From: Closterium sp. Naga37s-1
Lineage: Eukaryota > Streptophyta > Zygnematophyceae > Desmidiales > Closteriaceae
Assembly (NCBI GenBank): GCA_947471745.1
Contig: CANJKZ010000092.1
Coordinates: 4,383,001-4,447,000 of the forward strand
Length of the DNA: 64,000 nucleotides
Direction of reading: 5' to 3'
Shown here piece by piece: positions 1 to 9,538 of the stretch. Both the position numbers and the translations under genes were made by a program. Position 1 is the stretch's first letter. Each line of letters starts with the position of its first letter. Under the pieces are notes generated by a model. The model had not been told where the DNA came from and did no database searches. It worked only from the letters and a program-made list of their open reading frames with translations.

Positions 1-2144
1 TCCGTGCTCAACAGATGAAGCACATCTGGGAGAGTCCTTACCTGGGCATTCAATTGGACGAGAGCACGGACCGTCGGCGCGGGAAGCACCTTATAGTCTA
101 CCTGTCGTTCCTCCGCAGCAACACTCCCGTCACTGAATTTTTCGGGCACCTAACAGTTGAGCAGTGCGATGCTGGTTCCCTGCAGGCAGTCCTTCTAACC
201 CACCTGGAGTCTACCGGCCTCGACCTTGAGCGCATCAGTGGCATCAGCACCGTGCAAGTGCTATGGTCGGTTCTCAGACGGGCCTGGTGGCACGCCTTCG
301 TGCACGGATTCCACACCTCGCCGGGTTCCACTGCATCGCGCACAGGTTGGTAATCCTATGATGTTATGCTTATCATTTATGCGTTGCATATTTATCTAAC
401 TTGTTGCTTTTTCCGTGTTGTGTCAGGGAAGCTTTGGCCGCAAAGGATGCAGCTGAGGCCTATCCCGACCTTGACATCGTGGACCATGTCGTCCGTTCCT
501 TAGCGGAGCTCCTTGGACGGTCGGGCAACTTCCACCTACGCTTCAAAGAGCTGCAGGAGGTGCTGTGTGAAACGAACCTGGAGTTGCAGGGCATCCACAG
601 CGTCAGGTGGCTTTCACGTGGTCTGGCGGTTCAGCGACTGGCTGACAACCTTCTAGCTGCTGTCATTCTGTTGTGCGAGAACGACCCGAAGGCGTACCTC
701 CTTGAAACCAGTTTCAAATTCCATTTCATGCTGTTTTTCTTGGCTGATGTGTTGAAGGAACTCAACGCACTGAACCTCAAGTTCCAGCGACGGCAGGTAC
801 GCTGTGACGCCTCTTGCTGTTAACTGTTTTTAGTGTAGATGAACCATGTTATTGAGATATTTACCCGTGCATGCCTTTCCACTCCCTCTCATTTGTGTGT
901 GGCAGGTCGACGTGACACACGTGCTGCAGATGGTGGACAACACTAGGCTCGCCCTCCGCAACCGTTACCTGAGTGACGCGGACGACTTCGGAGATGGGAG
1001 CAACGAGCTGAGCGCCTTCTTGTCGAAGCATGCCTCGTCGGAAAAAAGGGAAGTGAAGGTGACGGGCACCGACTCGACTGGCGCCCCGACTACTCATGAG
1101 TACACCCTCCATGAACAGAACATAAAGGGTCAGAAATCTGGCCCGGGCCTGGACGACTGCATCACACTGGCGAAGGGGTACGTGAAGGAGCTGCTGAAGC
1201 GACTGGAGAGCCGGATGAAGGATCTGGGCTCTCTCGACGGCGCCAAGCTGTTCACGCAGGGGGCATACCCGAAATCTCACTCGAAGTGGGAGCAACGGTT
1301 TTTGCAGTGGCTGGAGGCTCTCCGCAATCTGTTTAAGCGGAAACCGTCCGACCGTGACACCCTGCCTGGTACGTCTTCGATTTCGGTTGTGCTTGATTGA
1401 GTTGTCTATATTGTTTGTGTCACCATATGCTTCGTTGGTTGAATGAGGGTGTTTACTTTAGAACAATATCTCGTATTCTCATTATAATGATTTCTGATTC
1501 ACTCCCCGCCACCAGGAATCAACTCGACGAGAGCACAAAAGGAGATCAGCAGTTTCACCACGATCATGTCGACCCATCACCGGGAGCTGAGCTTCCAGGA
1601 CGGCCTGAAGAAGATGCTCAGCTCGCCCGACTGGTGCACGGCCTACCCCAACCTGGTCCGCCTTTGGATGGCGGTCGCAGTGCTGCCCCTGAGCACCGTG
1701 GAGTGCGAGCGGGGCTTCTCCCGCCAGAACGTCATCAAGAGCTGGCTTCGCGGCAATCTCAACGACGCGAAGCTTGGCGACCTGATGACCATCTCCATGC
1801 TGAAGTACGAACCTGACTGGCCCGCCCTTGTAGAGCTGTGGAGAGGTGCGAAGAAGAGACGTCCAGCCAAGGATGTGGTGATGGTGCATGCGCAAAGACC
1901 TGTGAAGCGCACGAGGAAGACCCTTGCGATGCTGGCCGCGAAGCAGGCGGCAGCAACAGCAGCAGCAGCAGCAGAGGCTGCTGCTCGTGAAGCAGCAGCT
2001 GCAGAAGAAGCAGCCAGGCTAGAGGAGGAGTTGGGCCCCTGGCAGAGACGGGCAGACCACGGCAAAGAGCATATTGCTTCATATTCAGAGCTAGACGGGG
2101 ACGACGAGGAAGATTATTCCCATGGTAGCGATAGTGAATCTTAG
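1..2144 (+). pseudogene. hAT transposase, partial and frameshifted
   Basis: Four exons can be traced: 1-344 (start outside), 427-796, 906-1368 and 1516-2144, with GT-AG introns that keep the frame at each join. The early part has a DESTD motif and the middle has HSVRWLSRG, both typical of hAT/ZNF862-like transposases. The last exon has the hAT dimerisation region (LSTVECERGFSRQN, then DLMTISM). The C-terminus is an added Ala/Glu-rich stretch. Near base 250 the frame breaks: before it the reading is LERISGIST, after it the sensible reading (MVGSQTGLVARL, then FHCIAHR across the first intron) lies in another frame. A small deletion of about four bases explains this. All later exons are open, so the copy seems recently disabled. 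Confidence 0.75.
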
Positions 2145-2375
2145 TTCAATATGAATGTATGGTTATCTGTAGTAGTAGAGTGTAGTTTGTGTGTAGAGTA
2201 GAGTAGACTATAATTAAAGAAATGTCTGATTTCGTGAAAATCTGTCTGCGCCGTCATACTAACTCATAAATTCCGTCTGAGGCTAAGACCACCAGGAATC
2301 CTCCATATGAGGGCCAGACGAATTTTTTTTTTTTTGCAAAACATCAGACGGGCCTAAAAGTTAGCAAGAGCCCTG
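1..2375 (+). mobile_element. hAT-type DNA transposon, 3' part (left end outside window)
   Basis: The stretch holds a hAT-like transposase followed by a non-coding tail that ends in ..GAGCCCTG at 2368-2375; read inward this is CAGGGCTC, matching the CAGGG-type terminus of hAT elements. The tail (2220-2375) carries several copies of a TCTGA/TCAGAC motif, as expected of hAT subterminal transposase-binding repeats. The next eight bases (2376-2383, GTTGCAGG) would be the right target-site duplication. The left end lies outside the window, so neither the full TIR pair nor the left duplication can be checked. The DNA just right of the element is the outer edge of a gypsy LTR, so the hAT jumped into that LTR. 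Confidence 0.72.
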
Positions 2376-2416
2376 GTTGCAGGGCGCGCTAAGGAATGTC
2401 AAGAAAATTCCTTACA
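2376..2416 (-). repeat. Start of gypsy 3' LTR
   Basis: On the minus strand it begins TGTAAGGAATTTTC and matches the start of the 5' LTR (minus strand from 9022) at 38 of 41 positions. It is cut by the right end of the hAT element at 2375/2376. Confidence 0.8.
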
Positions 2417-2432
2417 CTACCCCCCCCCCTCA
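2417..2432 (-). promoter_or_regulatory. Polypurine tract of the gypsy element
   Basis: On the minus strand a G-rich purine run (GAGGGGGGGGGGTAG) ends directly at the TG that starts the 3' LTR. This is the normal place for the plus-strand primer of an LTR retroelement. Confidence 0.75.
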
Positions 2433-2446
2433 AAAAGCCCCCTCCG

Positions 2447-3430
2447 CTACGCGAGTGCGTGTATGTCGCGGGAACCTCGGCTCCTCAAGTACACTTGCAG
2501 GACAGGGTGGTTTTTTATATTGGCCAAGGGCACCCAGCTGTCCTCGGTTGGTGTGCGGTCCTTCCAGCGAACGAGGAACTCAACCCTCCTGATTCCCGTG
2601 GGGTGTCGAATCCGGTGGCTCAGAATTTTTTCGGGCTCAATGATCGGCTCCGACTGGTACGTGACTGGGCGGCGGTGGCGGTCGGCGTTGCGTTTAGCGA
2701 TGACATTTGCTTTTTTAATTGCTTCGGCGGCTCTGGTGCGGGCAGCTTGCAGAATCTCGACGAATTGTTGTGCGCGTGGCGTTGGGTTGTCCAGGCCCGG
2801 CGTCATGGGCACTGTAGGGTTTTGCCCGTAGTTCAGGTAGAACGGGGACTGCTGCGTCGTCGCTGTCGTGGCTTTGTTGTATGCAAACTCGATCAGCGGC
2901 AGCTGCTGCTCCCAAGTGGTCGGGTCGTCGCACGTGGCACGAATCAATTGCTCCATCGTCTGATTCGTCCGCTCTGTTTGACCGTCGGTCTCGGGGTGGT
3001 ACGACGAGCTGAACTGTAGCTTGGTCCCGAACTGCTCCTAAAGGTTCTTCCAGAAGTTGCTGGTGAACTTCGTGTCGCGGTTGCTGATTATCGTGGCTGG
3101 TATTTCGTGCAGTCGAACGAAGGTTGCGATGAACAGGCGAGCGGTGTCTTCGGCTGAGATCGATTTCTTGCACGCAGCGAAGTGTGCCATTTTTGTCAGC
3201 CTGTCAACGACGACCATAACTGCATCGTTACCCCCAGGGTTCAAAGGTAACCCCGTGACGAAATCCATGGTAACCTGTTACCAGGCGCGCTCAGGCGGTG
3301 GGATCGGCTGCAACTGACCCGCCTTTCTTTTTCGCGAGCTCTTCATCACCTGACACGTAGGACACGAGCCCACGTGGTGCTGTACGTTGGTCAACAGCTC
3401 CGGCCAGTAGTAATACCGCTGTAGTTGCTT
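2447..3430 (-). pseudogene. Integrase with C-terminal chromodomain (broken)
   Basis: It continues from the RNase H region. An HHCC zinc-finger pattern crosses the stop at 3431-3433; the core domain has VVVDRLTK, then NRDTKF, then the TDGQTERTNQ segment that holds the catalytic Glu (D,D,E). The end carries a chromodomain (PEKILSHRI, FLVRWKD, DSWVPLANI), which in chromoviruses guides insertion toward marked chromatin. Three in-frame stops break it, at about 3431 (TGA), 3280 (TAA) and 3038 (TAG); each needs only one C-to-T change from CGA, CAA or CAG. Between RPVTYQ and SEPIIE, near base 2652, the usual GPY/F-like region is missing, so there is an in-frame deletion as well. Confidence 0.8.
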
Positions 3431-5285
3431 TCACATTTTTTCTACCCCAAAATGTCCCGAGGTAATCCCGTCGTGTGCCTCCTGCAGCAACAGTTCCCTC
3501 AGCAGTGAGTTCGCAGGTACCCAGATGCGGTTGGTGTCTGTTTTTACGTAATAGACCCCTTTTGCTTCTGCCAGTTGCTGTGAATTTCCAGTCGTGAAAA
3601 ATAGGTCGGTACTGTATCCGTGGGTGAATAGGCCTGTTAGTAGTGGGTTAGTTTGGGGGAGTAGGATGGCGTGGAGTTGGGCGGTGGGGCGTGTGAGTGC
3701 GTCGGCGATGTAGGATGCACCTTTCTTGTACGCGACCGTGTAGTGGAAGTTGGACTCCAGATAGTCCAACCAGCGGATCTGTCGCGGGTTGAGATTCGGT
3801 TGGGCGCGAAGGTACTGTGGTGATCGGTGGTCTGTCCGTACTGTCACGTCTGCTCCCGTGAGGTAACATCGCCACACTTTCGTGCACGATCGCCAGCATC
3901 TCGCGGTCGTGTATCGGGTAGTTGCGTTCGGGCAGGTGAAGCTTGCGGGACTCGTACGCGATTGGCTGGAGGCCGTTCCCAAAGTCCTGCAACAGTACTG
4001 CTCCCACAGCGATGTCGCTAGTGTCGGTGACGAGCTCGAACGGACGGTGCGGATCTGCGATGTGAAGCACGGGAGGCGAGCACAAAATTTGTTTGAGGGC
4101 CGAGAAGGCAGCTTGCTCTTTCTCTCCCCACGTATACTCAACCCCCTTCCTCAGTAGGTCGGTCAACGGGGCAGTCAACTTCGCCATGTTGGGGACGAAC
4201 CGGTGCACGTAGTTGACAAACCCCAAAAAGCTCTGTAGCTGAGTCAAGTTTGTTGGCGCGTGCCATGCTTGAATCGTCACGATCTTTTTCGGGTCTATTT
4301 CCACTCCGTCAGCTGAAATTATGTGCCCTAAAAACTCCAGTCTGTCCTGTAGAAACTCACACTTAGAGGCTTTGGTCAGTAGGCGGTTCTCACTCAGTAT
4401 CTTAAAAACTGCTTCGATGTCCTGTAAGTGCTGTGCTTTGTCGGGGCTGTAAATTAGTATGTCGTCTAGGTACACGATGACGCACTTATCTAAAAGCGTC
4501 CGGAAGGCTTCGTTCATGGTCATTTGAAAGGTGGCGGGGGCGTTGGTCAGTCCGAAGGGCATGACGGTGTATTCGAAGGATCCGTAGCGTGTTCGGAAAG
4601 CTGTTTTCGGGCAGTCGGGTGGGTTGACTCGGATCTGGTGGTAGCCTCCTCGGAGGTCGATTTTCGAGAAAACCCGGGCTGTGCGCAGTTGGTTGATCAG
4701 TTCGTCGGCTCGTGGAATGGGGTAACGGGACTTGATGGTAACCCTGTTCAGTGCTCTGTAGTCGATGCACATGCGAAACCCCCCGTCTTTTTTCGGAGTG
4801 AACAGTATCGGTGCTGCGAAGGGTGACGAACTCGGGCGAATGAACTCTTTTTCGAGCAGGTAATCCAGCTGCTTCCTCAGTTCGTCCAGTTCGGGTTGGG
4901 TCAGTCGAAATTGTCGCGGTACTGTTGGTTGTGCCCCCAGTTCTAACTCTATCCTGTGGTCGTACGGTCGCTGAGGTGGCAGTCCCGTCGGCAGGTCATC
5001 CGGAAATATCCCACTGTACTGCTTCAGGAGTGCTGCCAAGTCATTCGGTACATCGGCTAGCAGTTTCCGTAAATCCTCCTCGTTGTCTGCTGCCTCGGCT
5101 TCCCAAATGTCGACCGCGTACACGTCAGCCCCTGCCGCTACGGCGCGTTTCATTGTGATCGCGTTGACACGCACCAACGAAGATTCAAGCAAGCCCCAGC
5201 AAGGTAAGGCGATGTTGTTACCGTTTACTCGCACGGTGCAGTCACCCGTCGTCCAGTCGATTCGCGGATTGTGTCGTGCAACCAA
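3431..5285 (-). pseudogene. Reverse transcriptase and RNase H of the gypsy element (frameshifted)
   Basis: The reverse transcriptase has the expected blocks: FRMCIDYRALN, the KIDLRGGYHQIR motif, MPFGLTNAPATFQ, and the catalytic YLDDILIYS at about 4450-4485. The RNase H follows (VTDTSD, YESRKL, then TDHRSPQYL after a frame change). A frameshift near 3880 splits the RNase H: upstream the frame ends in EMLAIVHE, downstream it resumes as VWRCYLTGADV. At the 5' end the frame also differs from that of the protease by what looks like one lost base near 5272-5278. No ATG is expected, as the domain is normally made as part of a polyprotein. Confidence 0.85.
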
Positions 5286-5629
5286 TCACGACCGAGTAAA
5301 ATGTCGGTTCCGTCGAGGGTTGTCGCGAGCGTTCCCTGGCTAAACGTGGAGTTACCCCTGCATCGAATCCGAACCCGGTCTACGCGTTCCCGTATCACCA
5401 GTGGCGTACCGTCAACCAGTTTTGCGTCGATCTCAGGTAAACATATGTCCAGTGGCAGTTTCAATTTCCGTGTCGTGACCGTGTTGATGAGGCTGTGGCT
5501 GGCTCCCCCGTCTACGAAGATTTTAACTAATTCCGTCCCGATTTTTCCACTAAGCAGTATGGGGTTGTCTACCGTAGTACCCTCCTTATTCGGCCGGGTG
5601 TGGTCGATTGCGTGAACCGGTACAATCAC
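5225..5629 (-). pseudogene. Aspartic protease domain of the gypsy element
   Basis: It has the retropepsin core IFVDGGASHSLI; DGG replaces the more common DSG or DTG, a variant also seen in some plant Ty3/gypsy elements. Further on come a flap-like region and ILLGRDWL. The frame is separated from gag by stops (5630-5730) and from the reverse transcriptase by a one-base slip near 5275. Whether the gag-to-protease break was a programmed recoding site or decay cannot be told from one copy. Confidence 0.75.
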
Positions 5630-5730
5630 TCGGTGAGGGCCGGTTGGGTCGGGCGAGCGACGTGGCCTGTCAGTAGAGGGCCTGTCTGCTACTGACTCCC
5701 AGCGTTTCCCTGCTGCTTGGTCTGTTTCTG

Positions 5731-6858
5731 CTACTCAGCTTCCCCCTTTCCCTTAGCGTTTTCCAGGCATTCGCTCTTACAGTGTCCCGGCCGATTGCAC
5801 GCGAAGCAGCGCCTCTTGAACAGTGCGGCAGCGGCATTCGCGGCGACGGCATGTATTGTAGCGCCCTCGTTTATCTCACGAGACCGATGTCCCCAGTTAC
5901 TGCTTCCGTAGGACCCCGGTCTCAGTCGGCGGAAGAAATCAAGTTTCTCCGCCATGGCGAGAATTCCTTGACAATTGGACACTCCGCGAAGCTGGATTTC
6001 CTGAGCGATGTCGTGCTTCAGGCCGCCAATGTAGCGGTCGATGCGCTTGCCCTCATGCATATAACCCACTTGCTTGCATAGCGCCAGAAACCCGCTGGTG
6101 TAGTCCTGGACGGAGCCGATTTGGCGCCAAGTGCGGAGCTTTTGTCGCGCCGCGATCGAAGCCCCAATTGGCTCAAATAGAGCGCGCAGACCTGCGCACC
6201 ACGCGTCCCACGTGCAATATTGGGGCACCTCCACGAAATACGACGGCGCCCAGGGTCCGGTTTGTCCTTCCCGCGTCGGTAGAGTCGCGTAGTCATTCGG
6301 CTTCGTGACGATGATGCGCCACCAGTCCATGGCGGGTTTTTGTAGCAACGACACGTCGTAACGGATTTTCGCCATATCCTCCGAGGCGTAGTTGGCGTCG
6401 AAGAAGACATTCATCGTGAACAACCATGCCTGAACGGTAGGACTACCCCGTTGACTCGGGTCAAAGCATGGCGGACGCTGCGGCTTCAGCGACATCAGTG
6501 ACGGCAGTGCCGACTCGTTAATCGGTGCCGAAATCGTGACGCGCGGTTGGCTTCGAGCCGCATTCGTCGCTTCGGGGTGTGTCGTGTCGTGGTTGTTGTC
6601 TCCGTCATGGCGGACGACGCCATCACTGGCCGCGCTCGCGGGTTGCCCCACGATTCCGTGTTGCGATGTTTGTGGTGCGGGCTGTACCGGAGTGCCAGGT
6701 GCTTGAGATTGTGCTTGCTGTGCTCGTGCGATGTCATTTTGCAGGGACGTGCGTTCTGCCGTCAGTGCTGCGATTTCTTCAGAGCTTTCGCGAAGTTGCT
6801 GCAGCAATTCGTTCAGACGCTTCTGCGTGAGAGTGGTGACGTCAATATGCTCAGCCAT
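5731..6858 (-). CDS. Gag polyprotein of the gypsy element (375 aa, intact)
   Basis: It starts at ATG 6858 (MAEHIDVTTLTQ). The N-terminal 60 residues look like a coiled coil (ELLQQLRESSEEIAALTAE). The middle is a capsid-like retrotransposon gag region (MDWWRI, WDAWCAGLRALFEPIG, KLRTWRQIGSVQDYTSGF). The C-terminus carries one CCHC zinc knuckle, CFACNRPGHCKSEC, which binds the element RNA. This is the only full-length reading frame left in the element. Confidence 0.85.
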   Translation of the reverse strand: MAEHIDVTTLTQKRLNELLQQLRESSEEIAALTAERTSLQNDIARAQQAQSQAPGTPVQPAPQTSQHGIVGQPASAASDGVVRHDGDNNHDTTHPEATNAARSQPRVTISAPINESALPSLMSLKPQRPPCFDPSQRGSPTVQAWLFTMNVFFDANYASEDMAKIRYDVSLLQKPAMDWWRIIVTKPNDYATLPTREGQTGPWAPSYFVEVPQYCTWDAWCAGLRALFEPIGASIAARQKLRTWRQIGSVQDYTSGFLALCKQVGYMHEGKRIDRYIGGLKHDIAQEIQLRGVSNCQGILAMAEKLDFFRRLRPGSYGSSNWGHRSREINEGATIHAVAANAAAALFKRRCFACNRPGHCKSECLENAKGKGEAE

Positions 6859-7029
6859 TTCAAAAGGCGTCGGCCCGCCTTAGTTCTAGGCGCAGTCGTG
6901 GCTGCACGCGTTTACGAGAGAACGCGAGGACAGCAGCTCCTAGGGGCTAAGGTGCGTGAGTCCCTTCGAGTGAAAAATCAAAAGTTGATTTTCTCGGGTG
7001 CGGAGATGCGCGGTCCGAAAAAGAAAGAG

Positions 7030-7042
7030 GCTCTGAATACCA
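7030..7042 (-). promoter_or_regulatory. Primer-binding site of the gypsy element
   Basis: Two bases after the LTR end, the minus strand reads TGGTATTCAGAGC. Apart from one extra T this matches TGGTATCAGAGC, the usual site for initiator tRNA-Met priming in plant retroelements. Confidence 0.75.
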
Positions 7043-7207
7043 ACTGTTACGGGTGCAATGAATTGAGGTGGCGAGAATTGCACTAGGTGTCAAACGAGTA
7101 CAAAATGTGAGCGAAGGCATGAGCGAACATTTATACGCGAAGCATGCAAACGTTAACGCGGTGCATGCGAGCTAGCTAGTGCTACGCTGGCAGCGAGGTT
7201 CGGGCTA

Positions 7208-7657
7208 CCGTTTTTACCCGGCTAATAGACCCGGGGGTCTAATCCTACACGGGGGAAAAAATGGGGTGGGGTCTATTAACTGGGGGGAAATTTAATAGAC
7301 CCGGGGTCTAATCCTACATCTTATCTTTTTATTCTAAGTCATGTCAAACACTCTTTTACGACATCACAGGTCACCATTCCGATAGCGCGTCATGAGAAAA
7401 TTGACCACGCGTTGACGCGAGACAGGCACATGGTCAATAATCCAGTCAGATCAGTAAATTTTGCTACCCTGATTTGATGTGTCTCGCTACAGTTTCGTGG
7501 AATTTGAGCTTTCTGCACTAGGGGGGGTCTAATCCTGAATGCATTGCAAAAAGAGGGGTCTAATACGGTACGAAAGTGGAGATAGCATTAGACCCACCCC
7601 CATTTAACGACCCGGGGGGCTAAAATTTTGGGGGGTCCATTAGCCGGGTAAATACGG
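7208..7657. mobile_element. MITE, 450 bp, TA target duplication
   Basis: The left end CCGTTTTTACCCGGCTAAT (7208-) and the inverted right end (reverse complement CCGTATTTACCCGGCTAAT, ending 7657) form terminal inverted repeats with one mismatch in 19. TA flanks both sides (7206-7207 and 7658-7659). Inside, the motif GGGGTCTAAT recurs in both directions. There is no coding capacity. The TA duplication suggests a Tc1/mariner-like origin, but the family is not recognised. Confidence 0.65.
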
Positions 7658-7936
7658 TAGTCCCGAAGCGTAGTCCGATACGGCCGGGCCAGCAGTGCGA
7701 GGTTTGGTGAAACATATCAGAGGTCCACTGGTGATCCCCGATTGATCCTAGGGAAGGGTTACAGGCACACTGGTCTGGGGGGTTATGGGCGCACTGACCC
7801 GCTACTTAACAAGCCCTTTTATCCCAATGGTCTAGTGGTTGGGATTCTGACAAAACAGTGCGCGCGAAGTCGGCGAAGCCCCGTTAGCAGCAACGGGCGA
7901 ACAACGGCTGCTGCTGTACGCGATGTTGCAGGGCGC

Positions 7937-8985
7937 CAGTGCCCTAGATATCAGACTTTGGAGTCTGAATCAGAGTCCGTTCAGACTTTTTTTTTGTACC
8001 TAGTCTGAACTCAAAGAATTTATTTATGTACCTTGTCTGATTTTCCAGAGTTTTTTCTTATGAGTTGTCTAGAATTTCAGCCTAATTTTACTAGGGTAGG
8101 CTGAGCCACAGACTTGTATCGGGGGTACACTCTGCGCGCTTATCGGTTCAAAGTTTCCTGGAAGTTTCCTTCCGATATGCCCACTTCCGAGATGGCAGTG
8201 GAGTGCCAGGACGTGAGCAACGCTCACTTCGACAGCTGGGACATCTAAATACACTCGTTCGTCGAGAATATCTTCCAGTTACGCTGAGGAAATGGTTGCG
8301 TGATTACGAGATTTCTGAAGACAAAATCTCGTCACATGTAAGTTATCGCTAATGTATTGTAAAGAATAGGCGACTTTGATGCTGATTCGCTGTAAAAACA
8401 TCTGCAGCACGCACGGGTGTGAATTGCGAAGTTCCTGATTCGTACTGAAAGTTTCGTGTGGCACTGTCTGATCCTCACATGCCACGCCAAGCAACAGTTT
8501 CTGCCTGCTGCCAGCTCAGCTGCGTGGCACTTGGCCCACCTGATACAGATCGGGTGAACGATCAAATCGCTTGAAAAGCAAATCCAAAACTGACAAAATC
8601 GGCACACATGCGAGAAAATGGGTACAGAACGGTAATCACACACACGACAAAACGAAATGAGATCAGCAGAGCAGAAACAACCATGCGCTGCACGTGACAA
8701 AAACACTGGAACGCCGCCGACATGAGCAGAGGCGATGCACGAGCACGAGCACGTTGCCTGATGCGTTGGTATGGTAGGCTGTAATCAGCCTCAATGCTAT
8801 TAAAACTGCTTTTACGAAACTGCATGAACATCTTAAAATTTGAAGTAACTCTGACAGTTCAGACAAAAAAATTTGTGTTTGTCTGAATTTTCAGACTAAA
8901 ATCTTGAGGCACCTCTGACAGACAGAGTTCCAGGAGGGGTGTACTCTGAGGCCTCAGACTACCTCAAAACGAATCTAGGGGCCTG
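7937..8985. mobile_element. Non-autonomous hAT element, 1049 bp, 8-bp target duplication
   Basis: CAGGGCGC occurs immediately left (7929-7936) and right (8986-8993) of the element, a perfect 8-bp target duplication, which is the hAT hallmark. The ends are short inverted repeats: CAGTGCCCTAGAT on the left and, inverted, CAGGCCCCTAGAT on the right. Subterminal TCAGAC/GTCTGA motifs are dense within about 120 bp of each end, like those in the tail of the autonomous hAT at 2220-2375, so that family may have moved it. No transposase is present; reading frames inside are short and unlike any known protein. Confidence 0.85.
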
Positions 8986-9070
8986 CAGGGCGCACTAAGG
9001 AATGTCGAGAAAATCCCTTACAAGTATAACGAATAGTTTTTACATTTTATCACAACCTACAATTTATTAA

Positions 9071-9254
9071 GGGTGCATTCCGCACTGGACATGTCCCAAT
9101 CAAAGTGTCTCAATCGTTTCTACCGCATTGCATCGTATTACACCAAATTGCACCCTAGTTTCGAAATTTTCGCGTCTCTGGTTTAGTTCGGTTCGGAGCG
9201 GTACACTCGATTGGGACACGTCGATTGGGACAGTGTCCACAGCGGAATGTACCC
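9071..9254. mobile_element. PIF/Harbinger-like MITE, 184 bp, TAA target duplication
   Basis: The left arm GGGTGCATTCCGCACTGG and the inverted right arm GGGTACATTCCGCTGTGG continue as imperfect inverted repeats for about 55 bp, including TGTCCCAATC. TAA flanks both sides (9068-9070, 9255-9257). Three-base TWA duplications and GGG ends fit PIF/Harbinger MITEs. The rest of 9028-9538 holds nothing I can identify. Confidence 0.72.
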
Positions 9255-9538
9255 TAATGTATTTAATTCGAGTTTTGAGTTTCCTTGTGCGTTTCTGGTG
9301 CCAGAAGCACCCAAATGGGACTCAAATCACCGTACCCATGTGAGTCCATTGTGCTAGCCATTTATGTGGCTCTTCAGAACACAACCTCATCCATAAATGC
9401 AGAAACTTGTATGGCATGCTATTCACCTGTGGATGGTGCATACTGCATATGCATATTCCTAACCAAAACATGTAGAAATTTGCCCTTTCCCGCCTCAGCC
9501 TGTTCCACAACTTCTGGTCCAACTCTGATTCTGCAGCG

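Larger units (their letters stand above)
2376..9022 (-). mobile_element. Ty3/gypsy LTR retrotransposon with chromodomain, decayed
   Basis: Read on the minus strand, the order is LTR, primer-binding site, gag, protease, reverse transcriptase, RNase H, integrase, chromodomain, polypurine tract, LTR; this order and the chromodomain mark a chromovirus-like Ty3/gypsy element. The 5' LTR is 7045-9022. Only 41 bases of the 3' LTR (2376-2416) are in the window, because a hAT element interrupts it. The two LTR pieces that can be compared differ at three of 41 sites, a small sample that suggests some age. The likely target duplication on the right is AGTAT (9023-9027); its partner is outside. Several frameshifts and stops show that this copy cannot be autonomous. 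Confidence 0.85.
7045..9022 (-). repeat. 5' LTR of the gypsy element, with two nested insertions
   Basis: On the minus strand it runs from TGTAAGGGATTTTC (at 9022) to CCCGTAACA (at 7045), with TG..CA ends. The total is 1978 bp. Removing the 1049-bp hAT-like element with one 8-bp duplication copy leaves about 921 bp; removing the 450-bp MITE and one TA leaves about 470 bp, a common LTR size. The second removal is an assumption, as the matching part of the other LTR lies outside the window. The LTR would hold the promoter and poly(A) signals; I did not find a clear TATA box. Confidence 0.75.

Noticed and set aside
7822-7850. TCCCAATGGTCTAGTGGTTGGGATTC resembles the 5' half of a tRNA-Glu or a SINE A-box.
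   Set aside because: No matching 3' half, T-arm or B-box follows, so no tRNA can fold. It may be a chance or a relic inside the LTR.
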